A DNA stretch of 18,904 nt from Candidatus Cryptobacteroides faecihippi (GTDB lineage: Bacteria; Bacteroidota; Bacteroidia; Bacteroidales; UBA932), in contig JAGHSC010000257.1 in assembly GCA_018066065.1 (NCBI GenBank), positions 1-18,904 on the forward strand, read 5' to 3'. Both the position numbers and the translations under genes were made by a program. This document shows, one piece after another, positions 7,416 to 16,400 of the stretch. The notes beneath the pieces are model-generated. The model made no database searches. It was given only the letters and a program-made list of their open reading frames with translations, and was not told the DNA's origin. Each line of letters begins with the position of its first letter. The first letter of the stretch is position 1.

Positions 7416-10127
7416 ATGAACACCACAAAACACACAATTCTCTGCTCTATCTTTGCATTTCTGATGGGACTCAATGCCAACTCACAGGGCGTTGAGTATT
7501 CCGGTGTAAAACTCATCGACAGCGACGACAGGACTGATGTCTTCACGCTCCCGGAAGGTTCGGCATTGATCAATGACACAGAACTTACCCTTTCTGACGG
7601 GTGGGAATCCGAGCGTCTGCTTCCAAGAAGGCTCGGACGATTCTGCAACACCAGAACCACCTGCAGGACAGACGGTGCCACTGCATTCTATAGATTCAGC
7701 AACACGGACTTCATCTCCTGGCACGGAGCCGGTGTGCAGGGAACTTCAGCCGAGGTGTTCATAGACGGAAACTCTTGTGGCACAATCGATTGCTCTGAAG
7801 CTTCAAAAGACGGAGCTCTCTTCTCGTCAGGAAAGCTTGAGAGAGGTCCGCACACTTTCGAAATCGTAGCGAAGACTCCAGGGGTGGAGATCGACTTCAT
7901 TGAATATGGAAAGTCCGACACCTCGTCCTGGACAATCGACTCCGGCAACGGTTCATTCGTCTACCACACGCCGGGCTTCACACTTGAACCTGCGACTTCT
8001 GACAGACCGGTAAGTTCACTCAGTTCCTCTGCAGAGGGCGAGATGTTCGAGGTCTATTTCAAAGGATCTTCCATCAGATGCTACGGAGACAAAGGCCCGG
8101 ACGGAGGCTCGCTGGAGCTTTTCGTTAAGGGCAGGAAGATCAAGGATGTCAGCCTCAAGTCATCAAGAAAGGCCTCCGGAGCACTTCTCTTCAGCATCGA
8201 CGGATTGGAGACCGACGGATTCAACATGATCAGAGGTGTCGTCAGTGGGAAGAAAGGCAAAGTCTCTCTCGGATGGTTCGAAATCGAAGACCCGACTTGC
8301 CTGATGGTGGAGATGAACATCCAGACAGACATCGAGCTCGCCCAGATGGCACGTCATGAGCGCAAGGCTTCATCTCCCGACACCTGGAGCCCTGTGGCCT
8401 ATGGTGCGGTGGCTCCGGTCAGAGGTGTAACGCTTGGAGAAAGCCTGATGCGGACTGTGTTCGAAAGGAATGTACGCTACCTCCACGACTGCCTTGGCAA
8501 GCCGAACTGGGTCAACGAAAAGGACAATGACAGGATCTGGATCGACATGCTCTACGCATCCAACGAGGGAAGGATGCTCGGAGGAATGGGCAACACCCTC
8601 CGCTTTGCAGAGAATCCGGAGTTCGACAAGGCGATAGAGGACATTCTCGAGGGCATCGACAGACGTCAGTACGCCAACGGAAACGGCTACCTCATGCCAT
8701 ACGGCCACGAGACCTACAACATCTCCACCGACACCTGGCCAGGCATCATGCGTGACGAGCAGAAGAACTACGACAGAGCCATGCTCACCAAGGGCATGCT
8801 TGCAGCAGGGATGGCAGGACATGAGAGAGGATATTCACTCCTGAGAAATTTCTACGACTGGTTCAACAGGTCCGAGCAGTATCTGCCGAACATGCTCCTC
8901 GGAAGCATGGGCATCCAGGGAAGCATCGCCGGTCCGATGGTCTATCACTCTCCAATCGGGGTGCCTGCGGACATCCAGACAAACATGAAGTACTACGACA
9001 TGGAATGGTGGCTCAAGGCTCTTGGCGACAGGATTCCGGAGGCAGCATGGAGATTCACCCTCAACCGTCCGCACAACTATCTCCTGACCAGCATCTGCGC
9101 CCTGTTCGACATCTACAGAGCGACCGGTGAGGAAAAGTACCTCAATGCGGCGCTGGGAGGATGGGACATCTACCATGACTATTTCCAGATCCCGGGAGGC
9201 GGAATCAGCCTCTGCGAGCATTTCGAATGCCGCCCATGGACCTACAACCTGAAGAATCTTCCGAACAACATCTACGAGACCTGCGGAAGTGTCTTCTGGA
9301 CCGATCTCAACCACAGGTTCCTGCAGATGTGGCCAGAGAAGGAGGAATATGCGGCAGAGATCGAGAAGGCGATGTACAACATCGTGATTCCGGCGCAAGG
9401 CGAGGATGGGACAGTCCGCTACTTCAACCAGTTCAATGAAGGGAAATACCCTCCGCTGTGCTTCAACACCTGCTGCGAGATCCAGGCAACCGCCTACTAT
9501 GGCATGATGCCTCAGTACATCTACTCGCAGGCTGAGGATGGTGTCTATGTCAACCTCTTCTCCGCATCTGAATATTCATTCTCACTCGATGGAAAGAAGA
9601 TCTCGCTCACGATGGACACTAGATTCCCTGACAGTCAGGATGTCGCCATCATGGTCGGAACTGATTCGCCTGTCAGGATGAAGCTCAGGGTCAGGATTCC
9701 TTCATGGGCAGGCGGCAAGGTCAAGGTCGACATTGACGGAAAGACTGCAGCCACGGCACTCCCGGGAAGCTACCTGACTCTTGACAGGGAGTGGAAGGAC
9801 GGAGAGACTGTATCCTTCACTCTGCCTATGTCACTGAGGAAGGAGAAGTACATCGGAAGCACAAAGATTGAGGGGTCACAGAGATATGCAATCCTCTACG
9901 GTCCGATCCTGATGGCTGTGACAGGTCCGATGATGAGTGAAGTCTTCCAAGCTCCGAATGAACATTCAATCAAGTTCGACATGAGCTCAGATGAGTTCAT
10001 GAAGCGTCTCAAGCCGACAGCAGAACCTTGCGTCTTCGAAATCGAAGGCCAGCCAGGCTACACTCTGAGGCCATATTACTCATTCCATTGGGGTGGATTC
10101 ACCTGCTTCCCGGGACTCTCTGACTAG
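7416..10127 (+). CDS. Secreted GH127-like (DUF1680) beta-L-arabinofuranosidase-family glycosidase with N-terminal beta-sandwich domains
   Basis: 903 residues. The signal peptide is MNTTKHTILCSIFAFLMGLN with likely cleavage at ANS|QG (about residue 23). Residues about 40-165 and 165-295 are two beta-sandwich modules of the kind added to bacterial glycosidases; the first has HGAGVQGTSAEVFIDG and ERGPHTFEIV. The (alpha/alpha)6 catalytic domain starts near 300. GH127 HypBA1 uses Glu338 and three Cys (340, 417, 418) to bind zinc, with Cys417 as nucleophile. Here ETCG gives Glu621 and Cys623, and NTCCEIQA gives Cys686 and Cys687, so the active site appears intact. The C-terminal RIPSWAGG and YAILYGPILMA segments are also typical. 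The usual reaction is release of beta-L-arabinofuranose from plant glycans, but GH127-related families vary in substrate. It has its own -7 box, diverges from the lipoprotein gene, and its last 29 nt overlap the gene on the other strand. Confidence 0.88.
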   Translation: MNTTKHTILCSIFAFLMGLNANSQGVEYSGVKLIDSDDRTDVFTLPEGSALINDTELTLSDGWESERLLPRRLGRFCNTRTTCRTDGATAFYRFSNTDFISWHGAGVQGTSAEVFIDGNSCGTIDCSEASKDGALFSSGKLERGPHTFEIVAKTPGVEIDFIEYGKSDTSSWTIDSGNGSFVYHTPGFTLEPATSDRPVSSLSSSAEGEMFEVYFKGSSIRCYGDKGPDGGSLELFVKGRKIKDVSLKSSRKASGALLFSIDGLETDGFNMIRGVVSGKKGKVSLGWFEIEDPTCLMVEMNIQTDIELAQMARHERKASSPDTWSPVAYGAVAPVRGVTLGESLMRTVFERNVRYLHDCLGKPNWVNEKDNDRIWIDMLYASNEGRMLGGMGNTLRFAENPEFDKAIEDILEGIDRRQYANGNGYLMPYGHETYNISTDTWPGIMRDEQKNYDRAMLTKGMLAAGMAGHERGYSLLRNFYDWFNRSEQYLPNMLLGSMGIQGSIAGPMVYHSPIGVPADIQTNMKYYDMEWWLKALGDRIPEAAWRFTLNRPHNYLLTSICALFDIYRATGEEKYLNAALGGWDIYHDYFQIPGGGISLCEHFECRPWTYNLKNLPNNIYETCGSVFWTDLNHRFLQMWPEKEEYAAEIEKAMYNIVIPAQGEDGTVRYFNQFNEGKYPPLCFNTCCEIQATAYYGMMPQYIYSQAEDGVYVNLFSASEYSFSLDGKKISLTMDTRFPDSQDVAIMVGTDSPVRMKLRVRIPSWAGGKVKVDIDGKTAATALPGSYLTLDREWKDGETVSFTLPMSLRKEKYIGSTKIEGSQRYAILYGPILMAVTGPMMSEVFQAPNEHSIKFDMSSDEFMKRLKPTAEPCVFEIEGQPGYTLRPYYSFHWGGFTCFPGLSD

Positions 10128-10611
10128 CGGGAATCACTTTATTAAGTTCCTTGCCCTTCCATCTATATCCGTTCAATATGAATTCATAATAAGGATAATG
10201 TTCACAGACGACAAGGTCGTTCAACGACTCTCCTGGCCCATGATTGGAATCGAACCTTCTGTCCGACGTAATATCAATGCTGGCGACATCTGGAGTGACA
10301 GTCATCGCTAGAGGACGAGGGAGACCTACCCACGAAACCATCTTGTTGAAGTTGGTATCACCATGAATCTCACTTAACCGGTCATATTTTTCTTTCTTCT
10401 CACCGCTGTCCAGAAACGAATACTCACAAGGACCTATGAAATCCAGACGGAATGAGATTTTCTTCGGGTTCTCAAACAAATACAGACTTACAGAGTCGTA
10501 CTCACGATAATTCTGAATGACTGACTGAACCCTCTCCTCCTTATCCAGGCAACTAGACATACACAGAACGAAGAGCGTTATTATCAGAAAAAAGCGAATT
10601 AGTCTATACAT
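10099..10611 (-). CDS. Hypothetical lipoprotein, AT-richer than its neighbours
   Basis: 170 residues from the ATG at 10611; a start at 10629 is possible, but the shorter form gives a cleaner signal. MYRLIRFFLIITLFVLCMSSC is a lipoprotein signal with acylated Cys21, followed by LDKEER. The acidic residues just after the cysteine resemble Bacteroidetes surface-export signals, so outer-surface placement is possible. The remainder has no motif I recognise: a mixed alpha/beta-looking sequence with several Tyr and Trp and only the lipidation-region cysteines plus a few others. Base composition and codon use (ATA, AGA, AAT, TAT) are visibly more AT-rich than the flanking enzyme genes, which may mean transfer. 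The 3' end overlaps the last 29 nt of the GH127-like gene tail to tail. Stop TGA. No promoter with a perfect TAnnTTTG was found; ATAACTTTTG upstream is close. Confidence 0.7.
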   Translation of the reverse strand: MYRLIRFFLIITLFVLCMSSCLDKEERVQSVIQNYREYDSVSLYLFENPKKISFRLDFIGPCEYSFLDSGEKKEKYDRLSEIHGDTNFNKMVSWVGLPRPLAMTVTPDVASIDITSDRRFDSNHGPGESLNDLVVCEHYPYYEFILNGYRWKGKELNKVIPASQRVPGSR

Positions 10612-10873
10612 GGCCGTTTGGATTATCAAAAGTTATGGTCTTCAAATGCTTTCATGGATCACTCGAATATTACTGACACTGAATATGGAAGGCTCTCACA
10701 GGACTGATGGCTGCTCCAGACAGAAGCAGGAATGGTATCAGCAGAAATCTTCTGTTCATAAGAATCAATATATTCAATGAGTGATGTAAAGATAGTGCAT
10801 CTCACAGACAAAACGGTATTATTTACAATCTTTATTATCGCACCACGCACAGAAATAATTGTAAATGAATATA
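10612..10873. other. Intergenic region, AT-rich, no supported gene
   Basis: This 262-bp stretch separates two minus-strand genes. One 63-codon minus-strand reading frame (10659-10850) lacks a signal, a motif or a start context and is not called. The only structure seen is the inverted repeat at 10821-10866. Confidence 0.6.
10821..10866 (-). terminator. Inverted repeat downstream of the beta-helix gene, possible weak terminator
   Basis: ATTTACAAT (10821-10829) and ATTGTAAAT (10858-10866) are perfect 9-bp inverted copies around a 28-nt loop. On the minus strand the stem begins 7 nt after the beta-helix stop codon. The stem is AT-rich and not followed by a strict T run, so it could instead be a protein-binding site for the next gene on that strand. 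Confidence 0.3.
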
Positions 10874-11995
10874 TTACTTTCCCACAGACGGATTCGTGAA
10901 CACGGTGTACATCGAACTGACATCTTCATCAGAAGAAGAATGAGGAGCGAAATCAAGAGGATCAAGGATGAAGCCCTTGCCGCCAGGTTCAGCGACGAGG
11001 ATGGCTATCTTCGGGCACTCGTCAAGGAAGCCGAAATGCATGCCGGTCACCTGGGCGTTGAAGGCCCCCGTGCTGCGTATGGCGGTCTGGGAAGGGACCT
11101 TGCCGGAATACCACATGGCGAAGCAGTCCCTCATGTTGACAGCCGCACCCCTTTCAAGCAGGAAGCCTGTCGCGAACTGGTCGCTGTAGCAGCAGTTCAG
11201 CCAGTTGTTGCTGTCCCCTTCCACGATGAAGGCGCAGCTGGAATCATAGTCCTGCTCCTTGTTGAATATGTAGAGAGGGTGGATGTTCCTCAGGGTGTTG
11301 CCTCCGGTCTTGATCCAGACGCCTTTGTTGACCGAGGCGATGCGCATGTCGGTGAAAGTGTTGTCATAGCCCTCTACAAGCACGCCCACCGAATTTGGTC
11401 TGTTGTTGCCCACGATGTTCACATCCACTATGTCGCAGTCAGAAGAACCGTTGTTGGCCCCTCTCTTGATGTGCAGTCCGACCCTTGTGTTCTTGATGGA
11501 GACATGGTTGACCCTCGTCTCGCGGCCACTGTCGATGGAGATGCCGTCAGCAACATTGCTGCCATCGAATATTCCACCTTCGATGCCGTAGTTGCTTCCG
11601 TTGATGGTGATGCTGTTGAACGGATCCTTTCCGCCGAGCTTCACCAGAGCCTCACCTTCTTTCCAGCCGTCCATTGCCTTGAGCACGGCATAGTTGGCGA
11701 AGACCAGATGGACGGACTTAGCAGGGTCGGCAGGTGTCAGGACAGGATGCGAAAGGAGATAAATTCCATCCGGGAAGAATATTGTCCTGTTCGGATTGTT
11801 GTTTATGACTTCCTGGATCAAGTCAGCAACGTCACCGCCGCCGTTGACCGGAACCGTCCTGGTCACGACGACATAGCAGTCGCTCTGGACGGTTGTGGAA
11901 ACATTGTCCGATGAACTGTACGAGTTCCGGACTGACGCACAGGATGTCAATGCCAGCAGTGCGGCAACGGCAGGAATGCAGAGATGCTTCATCAT
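10874..11995 (-). CDS. Lipoprotein with right-handed parallel beta-helix (pectate lyase-superfamily fold)
   Basis: 373 residues from the ATG at 11995 (the next codon, 11992, is also ATG). MMKHLCIPAVAALLALTSC is a lipoprotein signal with acylated Cys19. The N-terminal part (NGGGDVADLIQEVINNN then TIFFPDGIYLLSHPV) is the standard entry of the pectate-lyase-3/GH28-like beta-helix group. After it come short repeating rungs rich in Asn, Gly and Val (..GIEGGIFDGSNVADGISID.., ..NTRVGLHIKRG.., ..NSVGVLVEGYDN.., ..KGVWIKTGGNTLRN..). No catalytic Asp pair typical of GH28 or lysine/arginine of pectate lyases can be assigned with confidence, so it may be a lyase, hydrolase, epimerase or binding protein acting on an acidic polysaccharide at the surface. 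Formal start codons upstream lie inside the promoter. The only TAA stop seen in the window. Confidence 0.8.
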   Translation of the reverse strand: MMKHLCIPAVAALLALTSCASVRNSYSSSDNVSTTVQSDCYVVVTRTVPVNGGGDVADLIQEVINNNPNRTIFFPDGIYLLSHPVLTPADPAKSVHLVFANYAVLKAMDGWKEGEALVKLGGKDPFNSITINGSNYGIEGGIFDGSNVADGISIDSGRETRVNHVSIKNTRVGLHIKRGANNGSSDCDIVDVNIVGNNRPNSVGVLVEGYDNTFTDMRIASVNKGVWIKTGGNTLRNIHPLYIFNKEQDYDSSCAFIVEGDSNNWLNCCYSDQFATGFLLERGAAVNMRDCFAMWYSGKVPSQTAIRSTGAFNAQVTGMHFGFLDECPKIAILVAEPGGKGFILDPLDFAPHSSSDEDVSSMYTVFTNPSVGK

Positions 11996-12027
11996 ATATG
12001 GTGGTTTTCTATATATGGTGGTTTTCT
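11994..12027. repeat. Exact 17-bp tandem duplication in the beta-helix gene leader
   Basis: ATATATGGTGGTTTTCT occurs at 11994-12010 and again at 12011-12027 with no gap or mismatch. The unit spans the leader of the minus-strand gene and the first bases of its start codon, so the translation-initiation region is duplicated. Confidence 0.95.
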
Positions 12028-12028
12028 G

Positions 12029-12062
12029 CAAAGATAATTATTAGGCTTAAAATGTAAAACAA
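12029..12062 (-). promoter_or_regulatory. Promoter for the beta-helix lipoprotein
   Basis: On the minus strand TATCTTTG (12036-12029, followed by CA) is a perfect -7 box. TTG at 12062-12060 is 23 nt upstream, slightly longer than the usual 19-21. Transcription would start near 12022-12025 and the leader would carry the 17-bp duplication. Confidence 0.6.
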
Positions 12063-12098
12063 GCCGCAGTAGTGAACATAAAGGCGAATAATTTACGC

Positions 12099-12106
12099 TA
12101 ACTTTG
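12099..12106 (+). promoter_or_regulatory. -7 box directly at the MATE start codon
   Basis: TAACTTTG ends one base before the ATG at 12108. If it is used, transcription would begin at or just after that ATG, implying a leaderless or nearly leaderless message starting at 12108 or 12114, or translation from the ATG at 12144. No matching -33 box was found. Confidence 0.5.
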
Positions 12107-12107
12107 C

Positions 12108-13454
12108 ATGAAAATGACAGCACAGGAGGCGAAATACACGAGAATGACAACGGAACCGGTCTCAAGACTGATTCTTGAGATGGCGGTTCCGACGATCCTC
12201 AGCATGCTGGTTTCCAACATCTACAACCTTGTGGACGCTTTCTTTGTCGGCCAGATCGACACACAGGCAACGGCTGCACTCGGTGTTGTGTTCCCTTTCA
12301 TGGCGCTTATCCAGGCTGTGTCATTCTTCTTCGGACATGGTTCAGGCAACTACATTTCCAGACAACTCGGAGCGCGCAAGCCTGGTGAAGCCACGACGAT
12401 GGCGGTCTCCGGCCTTTTTGCGTCGATGGGTCTCGTGACCATCTGCTCTGCCCTGTTCATGATCTTCGCCAGACCTGTACTGATGAGCATCGGATCAACA
12501 GCCACGATCCTGCCATCCGCCATGCCCTACTTCCGGTTCATCCTTCTTGGCGCGCCATTCATCTCCGGGTCCTTTGTCCTCAACAATCAGATGAGGTTGC
12601 AGGGCAATGCCTCGCTTGCAATGATCGGCATCCTTTCCGGTGCTGTTCTGAACATGCTGCTCGACCCTGTCTTTATCTTCGGGCTGGGAATGGGAGTGGC
12701 AGGAGCCGGTCTTGCCACCTGTCTTTCACAGGCCATCTGCTTCACGATAATGCTCTTCATGTCGTTCAAGTCCGGTGGAGTAGGAATCCATCCGAAGGCT
12801 TTCAGGCTGGATGGCTACATCATGAAGGAAATCGCCGCCGGAGGCCTTCCATCACTCTTCAGGCAGGGCCTCATGGCAGTGTCTGCGATGTGCCTGAACG
12901 TCTGTGCCAGCCGCTACGGGGACAGTGCCGTTGCAGCGTTCTCGGTCGTTGGAAGGGTAATGAACTTCGCCCTGGCGATCATCATCGGTTTCGGGCAGGG
13001 ATTCCAGCCGATGTGCGGATTCAACTATGGAGCGAAGCTTTACGACCGAGTGAGGAAGGGATTCCGTTTCGGTGTCATCGTCGGCACTTCGTACTGTCTG
13101 GCCATGGCAGCATTTGGCCTTGTGTTCGCTCCTTCCATCGTCAAGATGTTCCGTGCCGATGACCTCGAGGTCATCAGGATCGGTACCCAGGTGCTGAGAT
13201 GGCAGTGTGCGACTTTCCCGCTCCTGGCCTTCGTGATCATGACGAACATGTACCTGCAGACCACCAGGCAGACAGTTCCCGCAGTCATCGTGGCATTCGC
13301 CCGTCAGGGCCTGTTCCTTCTTCCTGCCGTGCTTCTGGGCACGTGGCTTTTCGGACTCCCTGGGCTGACCGTTGCTCAGAGCATCTCTGATGTCTGCTCA
13401 CTTTTCCTTGCCATCCCTCTGGCGCTCCATGCCCTGTCGTCCATGGGAAGGTAG
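12108..13454 (+). CDS. MATE family multidrug/toxin efflux transporter
   Basis: 448-residue inner-membrane protein with about 12 hydrophobic helices in two MatE repeats (PF01554), the normal size for the family. Recognisable segments are the N-terminal YTRMTTEPVSRLILEMAVPT, SMLVSNIYNLVDAFFVG, the GHGSGNYISRQLGA loop, GAVLNMLLDPVFIFGLGMG in the first half, and IIIGFGQGFQPMCGFNYGA and FRADDLEVIRIGTQVLR in the second. MATE proteins export cationic drugs or metabolites using a Na+ or H+ gradient; the substrate cannot be told here. The start is uncertain: ATG codons at 12108, 12114 and 12144 are all in frame, with an AGGAGG at 12124-12129 before the last. The conserved YxxMTxxPV leader argues for one of the first two. 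The next gene starts 26 nt after the TAG stop, so both may be on one transcript. Confidence 0.92.
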   Translation: MKMTAQEAKYTRMTTEPVSRLILEMAVPTILSMLVSNIYNLVDAFFVGQIDTQATAALGVVFPFMALIQAVSFFFGHGSGNYISRQLGARKPGEATTMAVSGLFASMGLVTICSALFMIFARPVLMSIGSTATILPSAMPYFRFILLGAPFISGSFVLNNQMRLQGNASLAMIGILSGAVLNMLLDPVFIFGLGMGVAGAGLATCLSQAICFTIMLFMSFKSGGVGIHPKAFRLDGYIMKEIAAGGLPSLFRQGLMAVSAMCLNVCASRYGDSAVAAFSVVGRVMNFALAIIIGFGQGFQPMCGFNYGAKLYDRVRKGFRFGVIVGTSYCLAMAAFGLVFAPSIVKMFRADDLEVIRIGTQVLRWQCATFPLLAFVIMTNMYLQTTRQTVPAVIVAFARQGLFLLPAVLLGTWLFGLPGLTVAQSISDVCSLFLAIPLALHALSSMGR

Positions 13455-13480
13455 AAGTTTAATTGTAAAACGAACTGACA

Positions 13481-16400
13481 ATGAAAAATCAAAGACCCGC
13501 CATGGGATGGCTTGTCATCAGCCTCATGGCAATCCTGCTTGGCAGCTGCGGCACTCCAAGGAAATCAGGGCCGGAAAGCCAGGAATCAAAGACCAGCGTC
13601 GAAGTTGCAACCCCCGACACATGGGCACTTGTGGACGAGCTGGGAAGGACGATCCCCAAGGACGCACCTTCCGCATCTGAAAGGGAAGGAAAGACCATCG
13701 CAATGTTCTACTGGACCTGGCACGAAGGAGACATCTGCAGCTACAAAAACATCGTCAACATCTCCGACGTGATCAGAAACCATCCGGAAGCTCTCGACAG
13801 GGAAGCCACCGGCGACGTGGACCCGGACTGGGGCCAGCCTCTCCAGCCATGCTTCTGGGGAAAGCCTCTGTTCGACTACTACCGCACGACCGACCCATGG
13901 GTGCTCCGAAAGCATGCCGAGATGCTGGCAGACGCCGGGGTGGACGTCGTCTTCTTCGACTGTACCAACGGTTCCTTTCTCTGGGAAGAGTCAACAGAGA
14001 CACTGATGAAGGTCTGGAGTGAGGCCAGGAAAGACGGAGTCAATGCACCATGCATTGCGTTCCACCTTCCTTTCGGGCCGATTGAAGATTCCAGGACCTC
14101 TCTGAGGAACCTTTACGCAAAGATCTATGGGGCAGGAAGGTACAAGGATCTCTGGTACAGAATCGACGGAAAGCCTGTCATCATGGCCTACCCCGACAAC
14201 CTCAGCGACTCAGACGCGACCGACAGGGCCATCAGGGAGTTCTTCACCTTCCGTCCGGGACAGCCAGACCTGTCGAGCGGACCGACCAGGGATGACCAGT
14301 GGGGATGGCTGGAAGCCTACCCTCAGCACTCCTACCGCAACAATGAGCAGATGCCCGTCGGCATCGCCCAGAACACAAACAAGCAGCAGAACAAGCGCTG
14401 CTACGCATTCAACGCCCCTGGCACCTTCGGAAGAAGCTACACCGATGCCAACGGCCAGGACGAGTCCGAGATGGCCTACGTCAAGGGACTCAACTTCCAG
14501 GAGCAGTGGGACAGGGCCTTCGAGTTCGATTCGGAGCGCAGCCGCGACATCGAACCGACTGCCGAATGGGGTGACTATGGCGACATCTACTACTGCCAGC
14601 TCATCGAGAATGTGAGGAAGTTCAAAGGCATCGGCAAGACGCCTGCCGTCACGGAGATGAAGACCGTCACCATCGGGAAATTCCAGGGCTGGGACGCTGT
14701 AGGGCCGGACTTCAGGCACTATCAGGGCAACACCATGCACCGCAGCCACTCCCGCCATGGAGGCGGACGCGACGGCAGCAGGGAGAAACTCGTGAACACC
14801 AGCGGACGCAACGACTTCGTCGATGCCAGGGTCGCCAGGGACGAAGACAACATCTACTTCTACATCAGGACTGCTTCCGACATCACTCCGCGCACTGACC
14901 GCGCCTGGATGAGGCTCCTGATCAACATCGACAGGGACTGCGCCACAGGCTGGAAGGGTTACGACTTCTGCCTGAACTACAAGAGCCCGGAGAGCGACTC
15001 ACGCGGAACCGTCTCACGCTGCACCGGCAACGTCTGGAAGTGGGAGGACGCCGGCGCATTTGAATATTCAGTCAGAGGAAACGAGATGGAACTCAAGGTG
15101 CCTCGTCAGGTGCTGGGGGCAGCGGGAGCTCTCGACTTCGAGTTCAAGTGGAGCGACAACATGCAGGAGGAAGGCAGCATCCTTGACTTCTACGTCAATG
15201 GAGACTGCGCTCCGGGCGGCCGCTTCAACTTCGTCTACTGTGACAAGGCTCATTCGGAGCAGCCAACTGACAACAGCGCCTGCAGGCTTGTCGGAATCGA
15301 TCATTTCGGCCGCTCATTCAGCACTGTCGATTCATTGAGGACAGACAGGAAGGTGGGGCTTTTCTACTGGCCATGGATCGGACAGCCCTATGCCTCGGAC
15401 ATCTACGACGCAACCAGGATCAGGGCCATGGAGGATGGGCTGAAGATCCTGACCGACATGAGCGTCGACCGTCCGGACATCAGTCCGAACGGACAGGCTC
15501 ATTTCTGGGGAAAGCCTCTCTGGGGGTACTACAATTCAATCGACGAGTGGGTCATCCGCAAACAGATGCAGATGATCACGCTAGCCGGTGTCGACTTCAT
15601 CTTCTTCGACCACACGAATTCACTGATCTACCCTGAAGTGACGCTCAAGGTCTGCAAGGTGATCCAGGACATGCTGGATGAGGGGTGGAATGCTCCAAGG
15701 ATCGTCAGCTACACCCACTCGAAATCCTTCCAGACCGTAAGGAGTCTCTGGAAGACGATCTATGGTCCGGGAAAATACCCGGACACCTGGTTCAGGATTG
15801 ACGGAAAGCCGGTCGTGGTTGCCTACACCGATGCCGCCGACGACCTTCGTGAGGCTGCGTCCAGAAACGACAAGGACTACACCCCGGGGGAACTTTCGCA
15901 GGAAATCCGTGATTTCTTCTATTTCTTCAAGCCGAACTGGCCATCCGATCCAACCTTTGATGATGGATTTCCGTGGATAGAGTGGAAGTTCCCGCAGCCA
16001 CTGCACTCCGGATCCGGCGTGATGAACGTGACCGTGGCCAGCCACCCGATGGTGCCCATGTCATTCTCCTGGACGAGGGAGAACTGGACGAACTGGGGCC
16101 GAGGATGGGACCCGGATCTGAAACAGAACGTTGCAGAGGATGTCGAGAAAGGCACATACTTCCAGAAACAATGGGATGAGGTCATCAAGGCAGACCCGAA
16201 GATCGTCTCCGTCGGAGGTTGGAACGAATGGGTCGCCTACAAGCAGCCATGGGACGGCGAATACATGCTCTGCGACTCCGCGGATGAGGAATATTCAAGG
16301 GACATCGAGCCGATGGAAGGTGGCTATCAGGATGCTTTCTACCTGCAGCTGATTGCCAACATCAGGCGCTACAAGGGAGCAAGGGGAGCTGTCCCCTCTG

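Noticed and set aside
10659..10850. 63-codon minus-strand open frame in the intergenic region
   Set aside because: Short, no signal or motif, no ribosome-binding context, and no promoter assigned.
10865..11914. 349-codon plus-strand open frame opposite the beta-helix gene
   Set aside because: The minus strand has a promoter, lipoprotein signal and beta-helix rungs; the plus frame has no protein-like features.
13455..13480. Separate promoter for the duplicated lipoprotein gene
   Set aside because: The 26-nt gap has no TAnnTTTG; co-transcription with the MATE gene is simpler.
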